Positions 44,755 to 55,979 of a DNA stretch of 64,000 nucleotides are shown piece after piece. The position numbers were made by a program, and so were the translations under genes. The notes beneath the pieces are model-generated. The model was not told where the DNA came from. It saw nothing but the letters and a program-made list of their open reading frames with translations, and did not search any database. This stretch comes from Anthoceros angustus (Eukaryota > Streptophyta > Anthocerotopsida > Anthocerotales > Anthocerotaceae). Every line of letters begins with the position of its first letter. Positions within the stretch are counted from its first letter, which is position 1. The stretch spans positions 744,001 through 808,000 of the forward strand of contig VJWM01000044.1 in the NCBI GenBank assembly GCA_010909165.1. The letters are read 5' to 3'.

Positions 44755-46121
44755 ATGCATTCCGACAGGGGCATGCTTGGAACAACGGTTTTGTGCGTGC
44801 GGAAAGATGACAAGGTGCTGATCATCGGAGACGGTCAAGTTACACTAGGATCCGAGATAATTAAGCCCAACGTGAGAAAAGTCCGCAGAATTGGGGACAA
44901 CGTCATTGGAGGGTTTGCTGGTAAGGTTTACAGTTTGAGGATTGACATCGGAACCATGATGTCGTCACCAATCCAGGTGCGCTTTGACACTTGAGTCCAT
45001 TTGTGGCTGTGTAGGTGCAACTGCCGATTCTTTTACACTGTTTGAAAGATTAGAAACTAAGCTCGAGGAGCATCCTGGTACGTTTGAGACAGTGGCCTGA
45101 CAATACGTTCATCTGCAAAACAAAACGCTTATGTTTGTGGCGTCTGAATTGTTTCCGCTGGTATCATTGCAGGTCAGGTACAGTAGTGCCAGAACATGGC
45201 AGCTTGCTATTAGCTTGCCTATTTGAAACAGATGTGGTTATCGTAGTACGTTGGTATGCACAAGCCAAGAAACTTCTGCTTTGGATAGGTCAATCCTGGA
45301 GTAAGTTTGAAGGTGTGTTGCAAACTGGCAGCTCACTCGTGCGGCTGTAGAGCTTGCAAAAGCATGGAGGACTGACAAGTACTTGAGGCGATTAGATGTG
45401 AGCTCAAGTCTTGCTTTGAATTAATGAAAAGTTTGGGATGTGTACGTGCTGCCAGTCACAGGTACCGTCTAAGACGTATGTTTTCTTCATGCAGGCAGTG
45501 ATGGTAGTAGCGGACTCTGAAATATCACTTACAATTACTGGGAATGGGGATGTTCTGGAGCCTCACGATGGTGTTGTTGGTTAGCTCCTGCAGCATTCTC
45601 GTAGTGTTTCGGGATGGGCTCTTGTCTGCTGTTGGGCCCTGTAGTCGGTTGCGAAGCAAAATGTATTTTGGTTCATAATAGTCTGGCTAGCTTCCTGCCG
45701 GTCAGTAGTGACCACCTTTCTGCTTCTACAGGAATCGGTTCGGGTGGCTCATATGCCTCGGCTGCCGCCAGGGCTCTGATGGACTTGCCAGATATGGATG
45801 CGGAGGCAATTGGTGAGCACCTGAGTTGCACATGGTCTCGAAACCTCTTCACATCTTGTTCCTATGTGGTGCGCTTGAGCTGTTAATCAGTTGTTAGTAA
45901 CAGCTCGAGCATTTCTGACCTCACGTCTTCCTTGTTCATGCTGTGTAGCCAGAAAGGCAATGAAGATTGCAGCAGATTGTTGCATCTACACCAATCACAA
46001 CTGGACTATTGAGCAAGTGCAGTCCAAACAGAAAAAAAGCCAGCCAGTAGAAGTCGCTTCTGCTACCATTTCTGCCGCAGACGATGAAAACTCCAAGAAG
46101 GAAGAGCAGGTTGGCACTTGA
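44755..46121 (+). CDS. hslV: HslV (ClpQ), proteolytic subunit of the bacterial-type HslUV protease
   Basis: Threonine peptidase. After GMLG the mature enzyme would begin [20 protein letters not shown], with catalytic Thr1. It continues [16 protein letters not shown] (active-site Lys33 region), [69 protein letters not shown] (Ser124-type GSGG) and [14 protein letters not shown]. Exons: up to 44,920; 45,015-45,077; 45,173-45,177; 45,332-45,397; 45,495-45,579; 45,732-45,812; 45,949-46,121. All phases agree. The third is a 5-nt microexon needed to keep frame. A 34-residue Ser/Lys/Glu tail is extra compared with bacteria. In eukaryotes HslV is usually mitochondrial, working with the ATPase HslU. 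The N-terminus is open: a strong GTATGT donor at 44,620 fits a basic leader (LKNGWRFRVPGSK) whose ATG I cannot find; the ATG at 44,589 needs a weaker donor at 44,606. Confidence 0.88.
45173..45177 (+). other. hslV: 5-nt microexon of HslV
   Basis: GTCAG lies between a TATCATTGCAG acceptor and a GTACAG donor. It completes a Gly codon and adds Gln, giving [14 protein letters not shown], which aligns without gap to bacterial HslV (HQGHLVKAAVELAK). Skipping it would shift the frame. Confidence 0.75.
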
Positions 46122-46429
46122 CAGGACTCTTATGTAGCCACGTATGCTGTGGGGGCGGTCATCCATCTTCTTAAATCATGTCTTGTTCGATTTTGTCAAT
46201 GCGATCCTGCTTTTTTTTTTTTCCAAAGCGCTGCTCGTCGGCAGATCGCCTGAAGCACCCCCGGGGGTACAGAAAGGGATCACCCATGTGTATGCCGTCG
46301 AGGCCACCGGGGTTGGGCTGTAAATCTCTAAATTTTGAAAATATGGTAAGATGGAGATCACATATTTTCTTCATTCACCTGCCTCGCCCATCTTGGGTGA
46401 TTCTTGGTTGGGCATTTTCGTGAGCTGAA

Positions 46430-46501
46430 GTCAAGATAAACCAGGACTGCCTAACTGGGTCGAGTGACTGACCCAGTTAGGCAGTCCTGGTTTATCTTGA
46501 C
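46430..46501. repeat. perfect 32-bp inverted repeat with 8-nt loop
   Basis: Arms 46,430-46,461 and 46,470-46,501 are exact reverse complements; the loop is GAGTGACT. It lies about 310 bp downstream of the HslV stop codon. Confidence 0.95.
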
Positions 46502-46509
46502 GGATGCAA

Positions 46510-47400
46510 GCAGGTTCTGGCTGTTGGGTGCATATATGCTCTCCAGATACTTGCTATTCGACCGCACATGTTGCACCAAAATACATGTACAGTACAATCC
46601 TGATCATTTCCGTCTCGGATTGAAGCAATATTTCATGAATAATAACAAAATACCATTTCAAAAGATCCGGTGAGAACGGGTTTGGTGAAGCTACGTGGAG
46701 CACCTTCACTAAAAAAGTTTCCTCCAAGAGATCCGGCTTCTCGAGTCGCAGCATCCGTTGCAGCACGACGACGTCCTGTCGAGATCTCCGATGCCGTTCA
46801 TGTTCATGTTTATATGGGCCGTGAAAATGGATTTGAAATTGAAATTCCCTTCCAGCTTATGTACATACATGCTTCGATTCATAGTAGTACGCCTGACGGT
46901 GTCGCATGCCTCAATGTAGACCGCAACTGGTATGTTCGCTAATAAAAACGATCGCGGACTGAAATTGGTGGTGTGTGGGTGAAATTTAAATTCTAAGTTT
47001 TTAAAATTTTAAATTCAAATTTAAGGATTTTTAATTATAGATCATGAGAAAAGATATTATATTTCAATCGATCATCATAATAAATATTACTCAATCGTTG
47101 TAAATTAGATGTTACACTTTAAACACCTATTTTACAACACCTAATAGGTTATAAATAATGTTGTTTAAAGGACTATCCTGAATAGGAATTAGGAACTAGT
47201 AATCAATATTGTCCAGCCAATTTTGCAGCCAGCGAACTCGCATGGTACTGCAGATTGCCACATGGTGATCAGTCGAAGAAGGTCTCTCGACTAGAGGTTG
47301 CGATCCACATATTTCATTAACTTATAGAAGAAGGCTGGCGAACCCCAAAAATCAAGCCTGCGACAATCAACCAGTGTAGCTGTCAAGGACAAGAGTCCAA
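46510..47400. other. intergenic, no gene seen
   Basis: Short frames only. AT-rich from 46,970 to 47,160. Possibly decayed 5' part of the Copia element that follows. Confidence 0.4.
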
Positions 47401-47417
47401 CTGAGAATATCAAAACG

Positions 47418-47867
47418 GTGAAGATTCTAACAGTCTGCCTAGCCAGTCAATTGCAGCAGGACAAGGGGTGGTATCTTGACAGTGGAGCCACCGCCCATAT
47501 CTGCAATGGTAAAGCACAATTCTACAGGCTGGACCTTCGTCCAGTTAAGGAAAGAGTGCTGCTGGGAGATGAGCAGAATCAAACCAGCTTGCCTATTCAA
47601 GCCCTTGGGATCTGTAAATTTCCCCTGCAAGATGGTTCCACTCTTACCCTGGATCATGTCCTTTACGTTCCACATATGGGTAAGAATCTCATGTCTATGA
47701 GTAAGTTGATGCAGCAAGGCACCTTTGAGATCTTTGTCTCAGCAAGAGATTGTTGTTTCTTCAGACCAGAGCTTCCTGGTCATTGTGTCTTCAAAGGTGT
47801 CCCTCATGATGACTTGTATAGACTCTCCATCACAGGAAGTCAAGATCCTACTGCACTCTCCACATGA
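47418..47867 (+). pseudogene. Copia retrotransposon protease / GAG-pre-integrase fragment
   Basis: The frame contains GWYLDSGATAHICN, the aspartic protease site (DSGAT) of Copia elements, then LTLDHVLYVPHMGKNLMSMS and GVPHDDLYRLS, the usual lead-in to the GAG-pre-integrase domain. No integrase, reverse transcriptase or RNase H follows in frame. It is a remnant, disrupted further by the tandem duplication that starts within it. Confidence 0.85.
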
Positions 47868-48602
47868 CCACCTGCCATGAAACCAGAAACATTAGCTTCC
47901 CTTTGGCATGCATGACTAGGTCACGTCAACAGAAACAAACTTATTGACATGTCTTCTAAGGACTGCTATAGAGAGCCCTTACCTAAGTGTTTTAAGAACC
48001 TCCCTGCTTGCGATATGCAAGTCACCACAAAACCACAGAGCACTAGGGTCTGAAACCAAAAACTTGACCGGCCACAATTCTGTGCTGGACCTTCGTCGAA
48101 AGAGGCTGGGAGATGAGCAGAATCAAACCATTTTGCCTATTCAAGCCCTTGGATCAGAATTTCCAAGCAAGATGGTTCCACTTACCCGGATCATGTCCTT
48201 TACGTTCCACATATGGGTAAGAATCTCATGTCTATGAGTAAGTTGATGCAGCAAGGCACCTTTGAGATCTTTGTCTCAGCAAGAGATTGTTGTTTCTTCG
48301 CACGAGCTCGGTCATTGTGTCTTCTTCAAAGGTGTCCCTCATGATGACTTGTATAGACTCTCCATCACGGAAGTCAAGATCCCATCTGCACTCTCCACAT
48401 GACCACCGCCATGAAACCGTAAACATTAGCTTCCTTTGGCATGCACTAGGTCACGTCAACAGAAACAAACTTATTGACATGTCTTCTAAGGACTGCTATA
48501 GAGAGCCCTTACCTAAGTGTTTTAAGAACCTCCCTGCTTGCGATATGCAAGTCACCACAAAACCACAGAGCACTAGGGTCTGAAACCAAAAACTTGACCG
48601 GT
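47515..48602. repeat. tandem duplication of about 0.55 kb inside the Copia remnant
   Basis: Copy 1 at 47,515-48,072 (558 bp), copy 2 at 48,073-48,602 (530 bp). Both start CACAATTCT, and a CACAA follows copy 2, so the junctions share short homology. The last 150 bp or so are practically identical; the first two thirds of copy 2 carry many 1-6 nt deletions. Confidence 0.9.
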
Positions 48603-49100
48603 CACAACAGCCCTAGCCTACACCGGGCTCATCGACGACCGTACATGATGTTGTTTTGGATGGCTGTCACTACCCTCTTTGCCATAATCTCTGCACTCAC
48701 GTACATGTGCAACTGCAACCTGGATGAACAAGTTCGTATTGTTGGCAACTCTCCCTAAGTAGGCGCTGGCACTTGCATCGCGCGTATCAAACTAGACTCC
48801 AAAGAATACACCACATCAATCACGAAGGTGTACAGCTTCGCGAGTTGTCCATAGGTCAACCCTCACACCACCTTCTAGTCCATCTATCGGAGGGTAGGCT
48901 CGCAAGTTCCATCATACTTAGTTACTTCAAGAAAAAGATCATGAATGTTTTTGGAGTTGAGAGAAGCAAGGAATGCATTTAAAATGGCACGTAGAAGCAT
49001 GCGACGTGCCTATAACAAAGTCCTTAGAGACAAACTTATGCACTAGCTGCAAAGGAAGCCGAGACAATTTTAGCAGATAATCCGACAATAGAAAGCTGAG
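48603..49100. other. further element remains without clear domains
   Basis: Short open frames follow the Copia duplication. Codon sense fades; nothing recognised. Confidence 0.3.
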
Positions 49101-49109
49101 GATCCCATA

Positions 49110-49361
49110 ATGCAAGCTCAAGCTTGGTTGCAGTATGCTAGAGAGGTTTTTGAATCAATTGAGCCCCAACATAAGATGCCAGTAATGCTTTGGGATCCGA
49201 ATGCAAAGAGTTATTTCGATGAAGCCACAATCCTTAGAGCAATGTCAACCCTCAAGACAGGAAAGATGTTAGACAATGAGGGGATCACCATTGAGCTATT
49301 CAATGCATTGGTACAGGTAGGGCTACAAAAACTTCTACAGACACATATCAACATTCTGTAA
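49110..49361 (+). pseudogene. LINE (non-LTR) reverse-transcriptase lead-in fragment
   Basis: The frame reads EATILRAMSTLKTGKMLDNE followed by GITIELFNAL, matching the I-x-x-L-K-x-G-K-x-x-x-x-D/E-G-I-x-x-E segment before the catalytic core of plant L1-type LINEs. The core itself (YADD) is missing. Relic only. Confidence 0.55.
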
Positions 49362-49453
49362 AATTTATATCGTAGGTGACCTAATTGAGGTCTAGGGAAT
49401 TTCCATGGCATACCCCATTTACAAGATCGCTATGTGATTGACCACCACCATTC

Positions 49454-49485
49454 AGTAGTTGTTTGTCTGAAGACAAACAACTACT
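49454..49485. repeat. perfect 15-bp hairpin
   Basis: Arms 49,454-49,468 and 49,471-49,485 (AGTAGTTGTTTGTCT and its complement) with a 2-nt loop. Confidence 0.9.
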
Positions 49486-49599
49486 CAATCACATGTTCTA
49501 TAAACTTTAGAATAAATGTTATGAAATCCATTCAAGGGATTTGGATCTTGTCATGCCGTGTGACACTAATCTCTGCACTTGGATTAGCATTCATTTATT

Positions 49600-52550
49600 T
49601 AATTACTTATCTTTAAGTAAGTAATTAGTATTAGTTAATCTAGATTGCTTATGTTAATTAAGAGATGATTAGTGGTAAATAAACATGGTTAGCAGTAGCT
49701 AAGTGGATAAGCACAAGAAATATGCTTTAGCATATTTCTTGCATATTATATTGTATTCTTAGGATATTTTCAGCATATGCTGATGCCAATAGGATATCTT
49801 AGGAATATGACGATGCCAAGGGCTAGTATATATAGACCCTTTCACAGAGGACAAGCTCATATCATAGCTTGTCCTCTAGATATGCAATGCAAGATTGTTG
49901 TGAGGAGGCCAAAGCTATGACTCCGAGAGCGATGTGTGAGAAATTTGCGTGTTGTTCTCGTGGGGAGATTGTGTTTGTGCCACGATGTCCGAGCTACTCT
50001 CTCCTATTGATATTGGTTTGCACCTATACTTGCGTATTAGATTTGTTTTGCTTGGTTATCTGTTGAGAAAGTGCTCATATGAATGCAAGTGTTGTCTGTT
50101 AAACATGCACCCATCTACCGGTTATAAGAGATTAAATTAAATAAAACCTCATCGGTTAAGATTTACTTTATTTACCTTCTATTGACAATCCTGGTCATTC
50201 GTGGCGAAGGGCGGCGCCAATACCGAGCGGTGGAGGTGAGAAGCCGGTGGCATGGGGACCAAGAGTCTTGCTAAGACTCAGAGCCCAGCATCTCTTAGAG
50301 GGAGGGGAAGTGAGTAACATTCTCCCCGAACTCTTGCAGCCAAACTTCATGGAACTTCAAATTTCGTTCACGTAAAATCTTCTCAGTAATTTGGTATTTA
50401 ATCTGTCCTTTTTCGGCACGAAAGCGTGCGCTCGGGATTAGCGAAACACCTGTACACGATGGTTATGTCGGCTACACATCCCGTGTTTTTGGTAATGGAG
50501 CAAACGTATGCTGTAAGTCACAGAATGAGACGGTTGGTCATTCAGGAGTTGATATACAAAAGCTTTTAGTCCATATCTAACTTCTGATTCGGCTTCGGGG
50601 TGCCTATCTTTAAATTTGGAGGTCTTAGCTACTTCAATTACATCATCCTTCCTCAACAACAAGAACAACAAACTTTATTTATGTCCGCTAAAGGTGGAAG
50701 GACCATTATGGGACAGAGATAGTACATTGTAAAAGAGGTAAAAAGTATAGCGCACATACGTACGTCTGAATTAGAGAGGAAATAATTAAGATAGATAAGA
50801 GAAAAAAGAGGCAAAAGTTATAAAAGATGAAAAAAGAGGCAAAGTTATAAAAGCTTAGGGAAATGAAATTATAAGAAAAGGAGAAACTAGCACACTAAAA
50901 AAGAAGAATGTATTGAGCCCGAATGTTAGCATAAGCGGGGCAATAGAATATGAAATGTATTTCACATTCAGGGTCTCGGGAGCAGAGCTTGCATTTAATA
51001 CGTTTTTCTCAAGGAGGGATGGGCTTCAGCTAATGCCACCGATCAGTCTCAATGCGGAGGTGATGGGAGCTAACACGGAATATTGGCCAATAAGCGTAGG
51101 AGTTTGAAGAAGAGAGGAGAACTGAGGAAGCATGAGAGTGTGTTGGGAAACTAAAAGGAGGATTGACTCGAAACTCCTTCTTGTAAAAACAGAGTCCAGG
51201 CTTGAGAGGAGGGGTGGATAAAATAGGGCACCAAGCGAGACAAAGGTATCTCAATTTGAGGCCTGAAGGCAAGAAGGTAGTAAGGGGAAGGGCTCGGGTT
51301 GGCAATATCAAGGAGATGAAGATGGTATAGGAAAGATAATAGACAAAAAAAGCTTTTAAATATACAGGGAAAGGCGACAAATTCATGAAAGAGGATAAAT
51401 AAGGGATCGAGCGTAAGCTCAATTAAAAGAGCTTGTACTTTCTAGGATACAAAGCTTCCTTCTGTTGACGTACACCTCAAACTGTCTTGCGCCGATGGTC
51501 GATGGCCACATAGGGGCATCGGCCATCGCGTGCGGTGCCAAACGATAGGGGAGGCATGGGGATGGACACTCGAACTTTGACATGCCATGGATGGATGATG
51601 CAAGCAAAGCCTCACTCCCTGCACACGCGCGCACATTATTAACGATCACAGGATTAGATCTTTTTCAATTGCTTTCATGCTTTTCAGTAGCATGTCAGTG
51701 TTGTTCGCCTCAAATTGAGGAAACGAGCCTTCCACTCCAAGGTGGTTCAAAGGATGAGGAAAGCACTCCTAAATACAATGGCGCAGTGAGCTTTGTCGAC
51801 TTCGATGTGAAAGCCACATCAATCCCCAAAAAGAACTTTGGTATCTCATTTTTAGGTTTCTTTTTCGCCTCAACTCGTATCCTCACTGTGCCTTCCATCC
51901 CTCTGTTTGCTCGTAATTAGACTCGGATATTGACATGTGCAGGTCGGGTGCAGGCAATGTGCAGCTTGTCCCTTTACACTTGCCTGGGATCCATAATTCA
52001 TCATTATTTAATTACCTAAACTATGACCTCGCAGTGTGCACTTTGACAAAACTCTTGAAGGGGCCCGTTGCCCTACTTAGTCGCACCATGGAGGAAGCAA
52101 TTCGCATTTACTCAACAGCTGGTGGAGAAGAATCCATACTACACAGCACAGAGATCACAAGGGAGTTGGACGATAATGTTCTACCTGGAAGTGCCAGAGA
52201 TTAAGCGAAAGCCGCATGAAAGTGACCTAAATCGGTCGCATGGAGTAAAGAGGCTTCAACAACACTCATTGAAGCCTATAACACCATAATTTTTCAAGGG
52301 GGGGAATAAACCCGATGGGGGTTTTTCTCGAATAACCCCTGAAGAGGGGTTTTCATGGGTCCGAAAGCACGGTTTTTCCCCCATCTCCTGAAAAAACTCG
52401 AAAAAGAAGGGTGCGACCTGACGACCTCACTTCTTTCTATCAATCACTGTCTCCGCCGAATGGTGTTCGCGATCCCTATTCTCTCTGTTTAGGGCAAATT
52501 TAGACCCTTTATGATGACCCTTTCTGCCGGGTAGGCAATACCGTCAACTG
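49600..52550. other. AT-rich element-derived region, no intact gene
   Basis: A TATATATA box near 49,830 followed by a CTCATATCATAG-centred hairpin (49,850-49,875) looks like part of an LTR or promoter. 50,700-51,420 is purine-rich with scattered frames; 51,490-51,540 has an inverted CGATGG/CCATCG phrase. No gene can be supported. Confidence 0.35.
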
Positions 52551-52551
52551 G

Positions 52552-52907
52552 CTAGTGGTCAGAAAATACAAGTGACGAAGGATATTGCAAAACCCACGGA
52601 CAGCTTATATCCGAAATACGTGAACGTGATCTACAACTACATGTGGAATGCTGTGGTACTAGAACAGGTGAACCGTCATACAAGAACGGGACCACATCAA
52701 AGCAGCGCCGAGGGTGTCGGCCAGCCGGCGTACTTGGCACTACGTAGTGTGTGTATGGCAGTAGTTGCCTCAACTCTTGCACGAGAAAGATGCACATCTC
52801 GTCCCTGCGATGGGGGTCAGGGTATGTGACATGACGTAGAAGGGTTCCTCTCAACATGTGAAACCCGAAAGACAATGATTGCCTGACAGTGGCCCGGTCT
52901 TTTTCAC
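52552..52907 (-). pseudogene. ORF fragment interrupted by the Harbinger insertion
   Basis: The minus-strand frame SEKDRATVRQSLSFGFHMLR, GTLLRHVTYPDPHRRDEMCI and onward runs out of the transposon edge at 52,911. Its upstream half should lie beyond 56,489. Unrecognised; probably a protein of an older mobile element. Confidence 0.35.
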
Positions 52908-52910
52908 TAA
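52908..52910. repeat. target-site duplication, left copy (TAA)
   Basis: TAA directly before the left TIR, matched by TAA at 56,487-56,489. A 3-bp TWA duplication is characteristic of PIF/Harbinger elements. Confidence 0.85.
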
Positions 52911-53231
52911 GGCCCGTTTCACAAGCCCGGTACATTTTTAGCGCATGTCAGTGACATGTGGCGCGTGTCAGCGCCACGGTGGGCAATGTATACCACCCCT
53001 GGCATGGCCACGGTGGGGGTTTTCCTCGTTCCTCGTTTCACAAGACGGGTATATTTTTTCATATGTGGTCCCACGCTCTTTCACATGGACCCACCATTTT
53101 ACCCATAGAGGTGTATATAAGGCTCTAGCTTATGCGGTCAAAGGCGTTTCATTTGCTTCTTTTTCTCATAGGTGTGGAGGTTGGAGGTTGGAGCTTGGAT
53201 TTTGAGTGGAGGGCTTCACTTAGGGTTTATC

Positions 53232-54431
53232 ATGGATCCCCATGAACAGAACTTGTGGTGTGTTTTTCTGATGGGCATCATGTTGTATATGGCGTTAGAA
53301 GCTACTTCACATTCTTTGCTTTTGAATTTACAAGCTAGTATTTCTACTACCGTTCATATGTTGCAATACAATGAGGCAGGCACTAGCAGGGGTTCACATG
53401 CACATAGGCGTAGCCGGCGTCATTGGGTCATTCAACGTTCTCAAATGTTCTGCCACAGCAGCCTTATGGGGACATACACTGCAGAGTTGTTCAAGAACAG
53501 GATGCGTGTAAGTAGACCTACCTTTGACTTCATTTGTATGAAGTTGGCATCTATACTTCAAAAACAAGATAGAATTACTAGAGATGCAGTCCCAGTGGAT
53601 GCTCGAGTATCCATTAGTTTAATGCGCTTGGCTGGTGGGGATAGGTTGTCCACTATTGCTGACCTGTACGGGTATGGTACATCTACTGTTCAAGGTATCG
53701 TATTACAATTTTGCAATGCTCTTAGGGATATCTTGCATGATGTGTATATCCAATGGCCATCCAGAAGTAAGATGGAGATGTATGCAACTGAGTTTGAGGC
53801 ATTGAGAGGAATTCCTTATGTTATAGGAGCAGTAGATGGTAGCCATATTCCTATCATAGCACCAAAAGAGTACCATGCTGACTATTATTGTAGGAAGGGG
53901 TTTCATAGTTGCTTGCTTCAATTAGTAGTGAATGCAAAAGGAATGGTTTGGGATTATGATTTCGGTTGGGCAAGTAGCATGAATGATTGGAACTTGTGGG
54001 AGCGGTCGAAAATTGGAAAGAGATGTGCAGCATGTATGCTAGATGAGTTTGCCTTAGTGGGAGATGCAGGTTATTGGCCTCGAGTACATCTATTAACTCC
54101 ATTCCGTGGGCATAAAGATGGATTTACACCGGAGAAAGCCAATTGGAATTTTATTCAATCTAGTACTCGGATGGTGGTGGAAAGGACATACGACATGCTG
54201 AAAAGTAGGTTTCGTATTTTGCTAAAAAGAAATGATATGAAGTTGAAAAATGTGCCTTGTGTTGTTAGTGCATGCCTAGTATTGCATAACATGTGTGTGG
54301 AGCGTAATGATGGCTTTGAGGATGAATGGTTCAATCAAGCTACTCTTGAACTTCAAAGCCCGCTTCTAGCAATCATCGCGGACTCCACTGCAACAAGAAG
54401 CTTCAAGGGCAGCTGTAGAGACTTTGTATGA
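53232..54431 (+). CDS. PIF/Harbinger transposase (DDE_Tnp_4 / HARBI1-like)
   Basis: Uninterrupted 399-residue frame from ATG 53,232 (MDPHEQNLWCVFLMG). The middle has a helix-turn-helix-like stretch (RLSTIADLYGYGTSTVQGIV). The catalytic triad is placed as follows: Asp in IGAVDGSHIPI; second Asp in LVGDAGYWP (family usually GDSGYP); Glu in VVERTYDMLKSRFRIL. Between them RKGFHSCLLQLVVNAKG and FGWASSMNDWNLW match the usual FHS-x-x-L-Q and GW-x-G-S-x-H-D segments, with the normally conserved His replaced by Asn (MND). LVLHNMCVERND closes the domain. Transposases of this group cut and paste at TWA sites together with a Myb-like partner protein. No stop or frameshift is present, so the gene may still be functional. 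Confidence 0.93.
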   Translation: MDPHEQNLWCVFLMGIMLYMALEATSHSLLLNLQASISTTVHMLQYNEAGTSRGSHAHRRSRRHWVIQRSQMFCHSSLMGTYTAELFKNRMRVSRPTFDFICMKLASILQKQDRITRDAVPVDARVSISLMRLAGGDRLSTIADLYGYGTSTVQGIVLQFCNALRDILHDVYIQWPSRSKMEMYATEFEALRGIPYVIGAVDGSHIPIIAPKEYHADYYCRKGFHSCLLQLVVNAKGMVWDYDFGWASSMNDWNLWERSKIGKRCAACMLDEFALVGDAGYWPRVHLLTPFRGHKDGFTPEKANWNFIQSSTRMVVERTYDMLKSRFRILLKRNDMKLKNVPCVVSACLVLHNMCVERNDGFEDEWFNQATLELQSPLLAIIADSTATRSFKGSCRDFV

Positions 54432-55970
54432 AATCAACAATGCATATAATAAGCATGGGCAAAGACGAAATATGGTGAATGTGGAAGACCATGCCGATGG
54501 TGGAGACCAAAACCCATATGCAAGGGCTGGTTATAGACAAGGTGTGGCACGTCGGAGGGCTTTAGCCAAAAGCTTGTATGAATTGCGCTTGAAAAGACGG
54601 GCAAACGAGGTTTTGGGTCCAGAGTCTGAGACGGAGAACAAGGTGAACAATAAAACTAAAACACTTAAATTTCCAAAACCAGCCCTTGGCTCAAAGTCCG
54701 AGACCGAAGGTGAACAATAGAAACTAGAAATGCAAATTCTACCAAAACTAGCTCATGTGTTCTGCTTTGTGCATCAAGTATGTTGCCAAGTTGCCAAGTG
54801 TGTCGTTCATGGATTGGAGTAAAGTCAACCGCTTCAACGCCTTGTACTCTTGTAATAAACATTCGTGTGCTTGGCCATCTGTTCCATAGTTGCCGCCTTG
54901 GGTCTCCCTTTCTTGCCTTGTTCTCTTTTGGCCACATGTTAGCAGGCTTGACCATCCGATTCTGGTGTATGGGCTCACCATCCGTGGTGGCTCAGTTCAC
55001 TCTCCAAACCATCGTGACATCCAAAAAGTAGAGCCCATGGTAGAGTCCACAGAGCCCCCGGCGTAGCAAATGTCCTAGGAAGGAGCCATGTGCATGGCAA
55101 TTGACCACGTGACGCTTACCATGGTATTCATCCATGAGATCAAAAACTTACATTTATCGACCTTCCATGCCCACTTGTCTTGTTCTCGCTTTGTCCTTCC
55201 CGTAATCCTTCATAAGGCTCTTGTGCTTGACGACATGCCTCGTAATCCTTGTCGAACCGGCAGACCGCACACAATCTGCAGAGCTTGTTCCACGTCGATA
55301 CCTTGCTTGGGTGCTTTGTTGAAATCCTCCTCCATAGAACCCCTAAGGTGGATCAAGTGGATGGTATGGTGTTCATCCATTGTGGACCCTTCCACCACTT
55401 GTCCTTGAACTGATCCTCCCTTCAAGTTCCAAGTGTTTTTGCTTTTCCCCACGCTTCTTTGACCTGTGCTGTCCGTGAAATTGGAACCTCATGACCGGTT
55501 TCTAGGTCAATGACATTGCAAGCTGCTTTGAAACCGAGCCTAGCATGACACTTCCAAGCAGAGGCATTGAGAATGCTTGCCGCTCATGAGGGAGCATCCT
55601 TGTGATATTTGTTGATTTGGAGGTTGGCTCCACGTGAGAGGACTGCTCAAAGTTGTAGCTTTGAACCGCCGACTCCCGAGCCAAATAGATAACTTGAAAA
55701 GTTTGGGAAGGCTGCCTTTTGTAGTGAAGACTCACCACCATGACCTTGTTGCCCAGCCATAGCCAAACCTAAAAGCCTAGAAACCTGCCAAACCTGTTGA
55801 GACAGAGAGCTTGTTATGTCAAGCCGAGGTCAACCAAAAACTTTAGAGAGCCCGTTGTGCCATCCAAAAATTCGATTGCCACTGAATACCTTGGAATTAC
55901 CTCACAGCAAGGCTGCGAGCGCGTGGCGACGATGGGCAGATCCCTCCACACGGCACACGAAGTCAAGGAC
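54432..55970. other. Harbinger right half, accessory gene not intact
   Basis: A plus-strand frame at 54,424-54,720 (RAGYRQGVARRRALAKSLY) may be a second exon or tail of the transposase transcript. Minus-strand frames at 54,665-54,955, 55,210-55,452 and 55,502-55,741 could be pieces of the Myb/SANT-like accessory protein. They are separated by stops and I see no diagnostic Trp pattern. Confidence 0.3.
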
Positions 55971-55979
55971 GCTCTTCGA

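Noticed and set aside
943-48602. The two Copia fragments (943-1,329 and 47,418-47,867) as ends of one element
   Set aside because: They are in opposite orientations, 46 kb apart, with a dense gene island between; they are separate relics.
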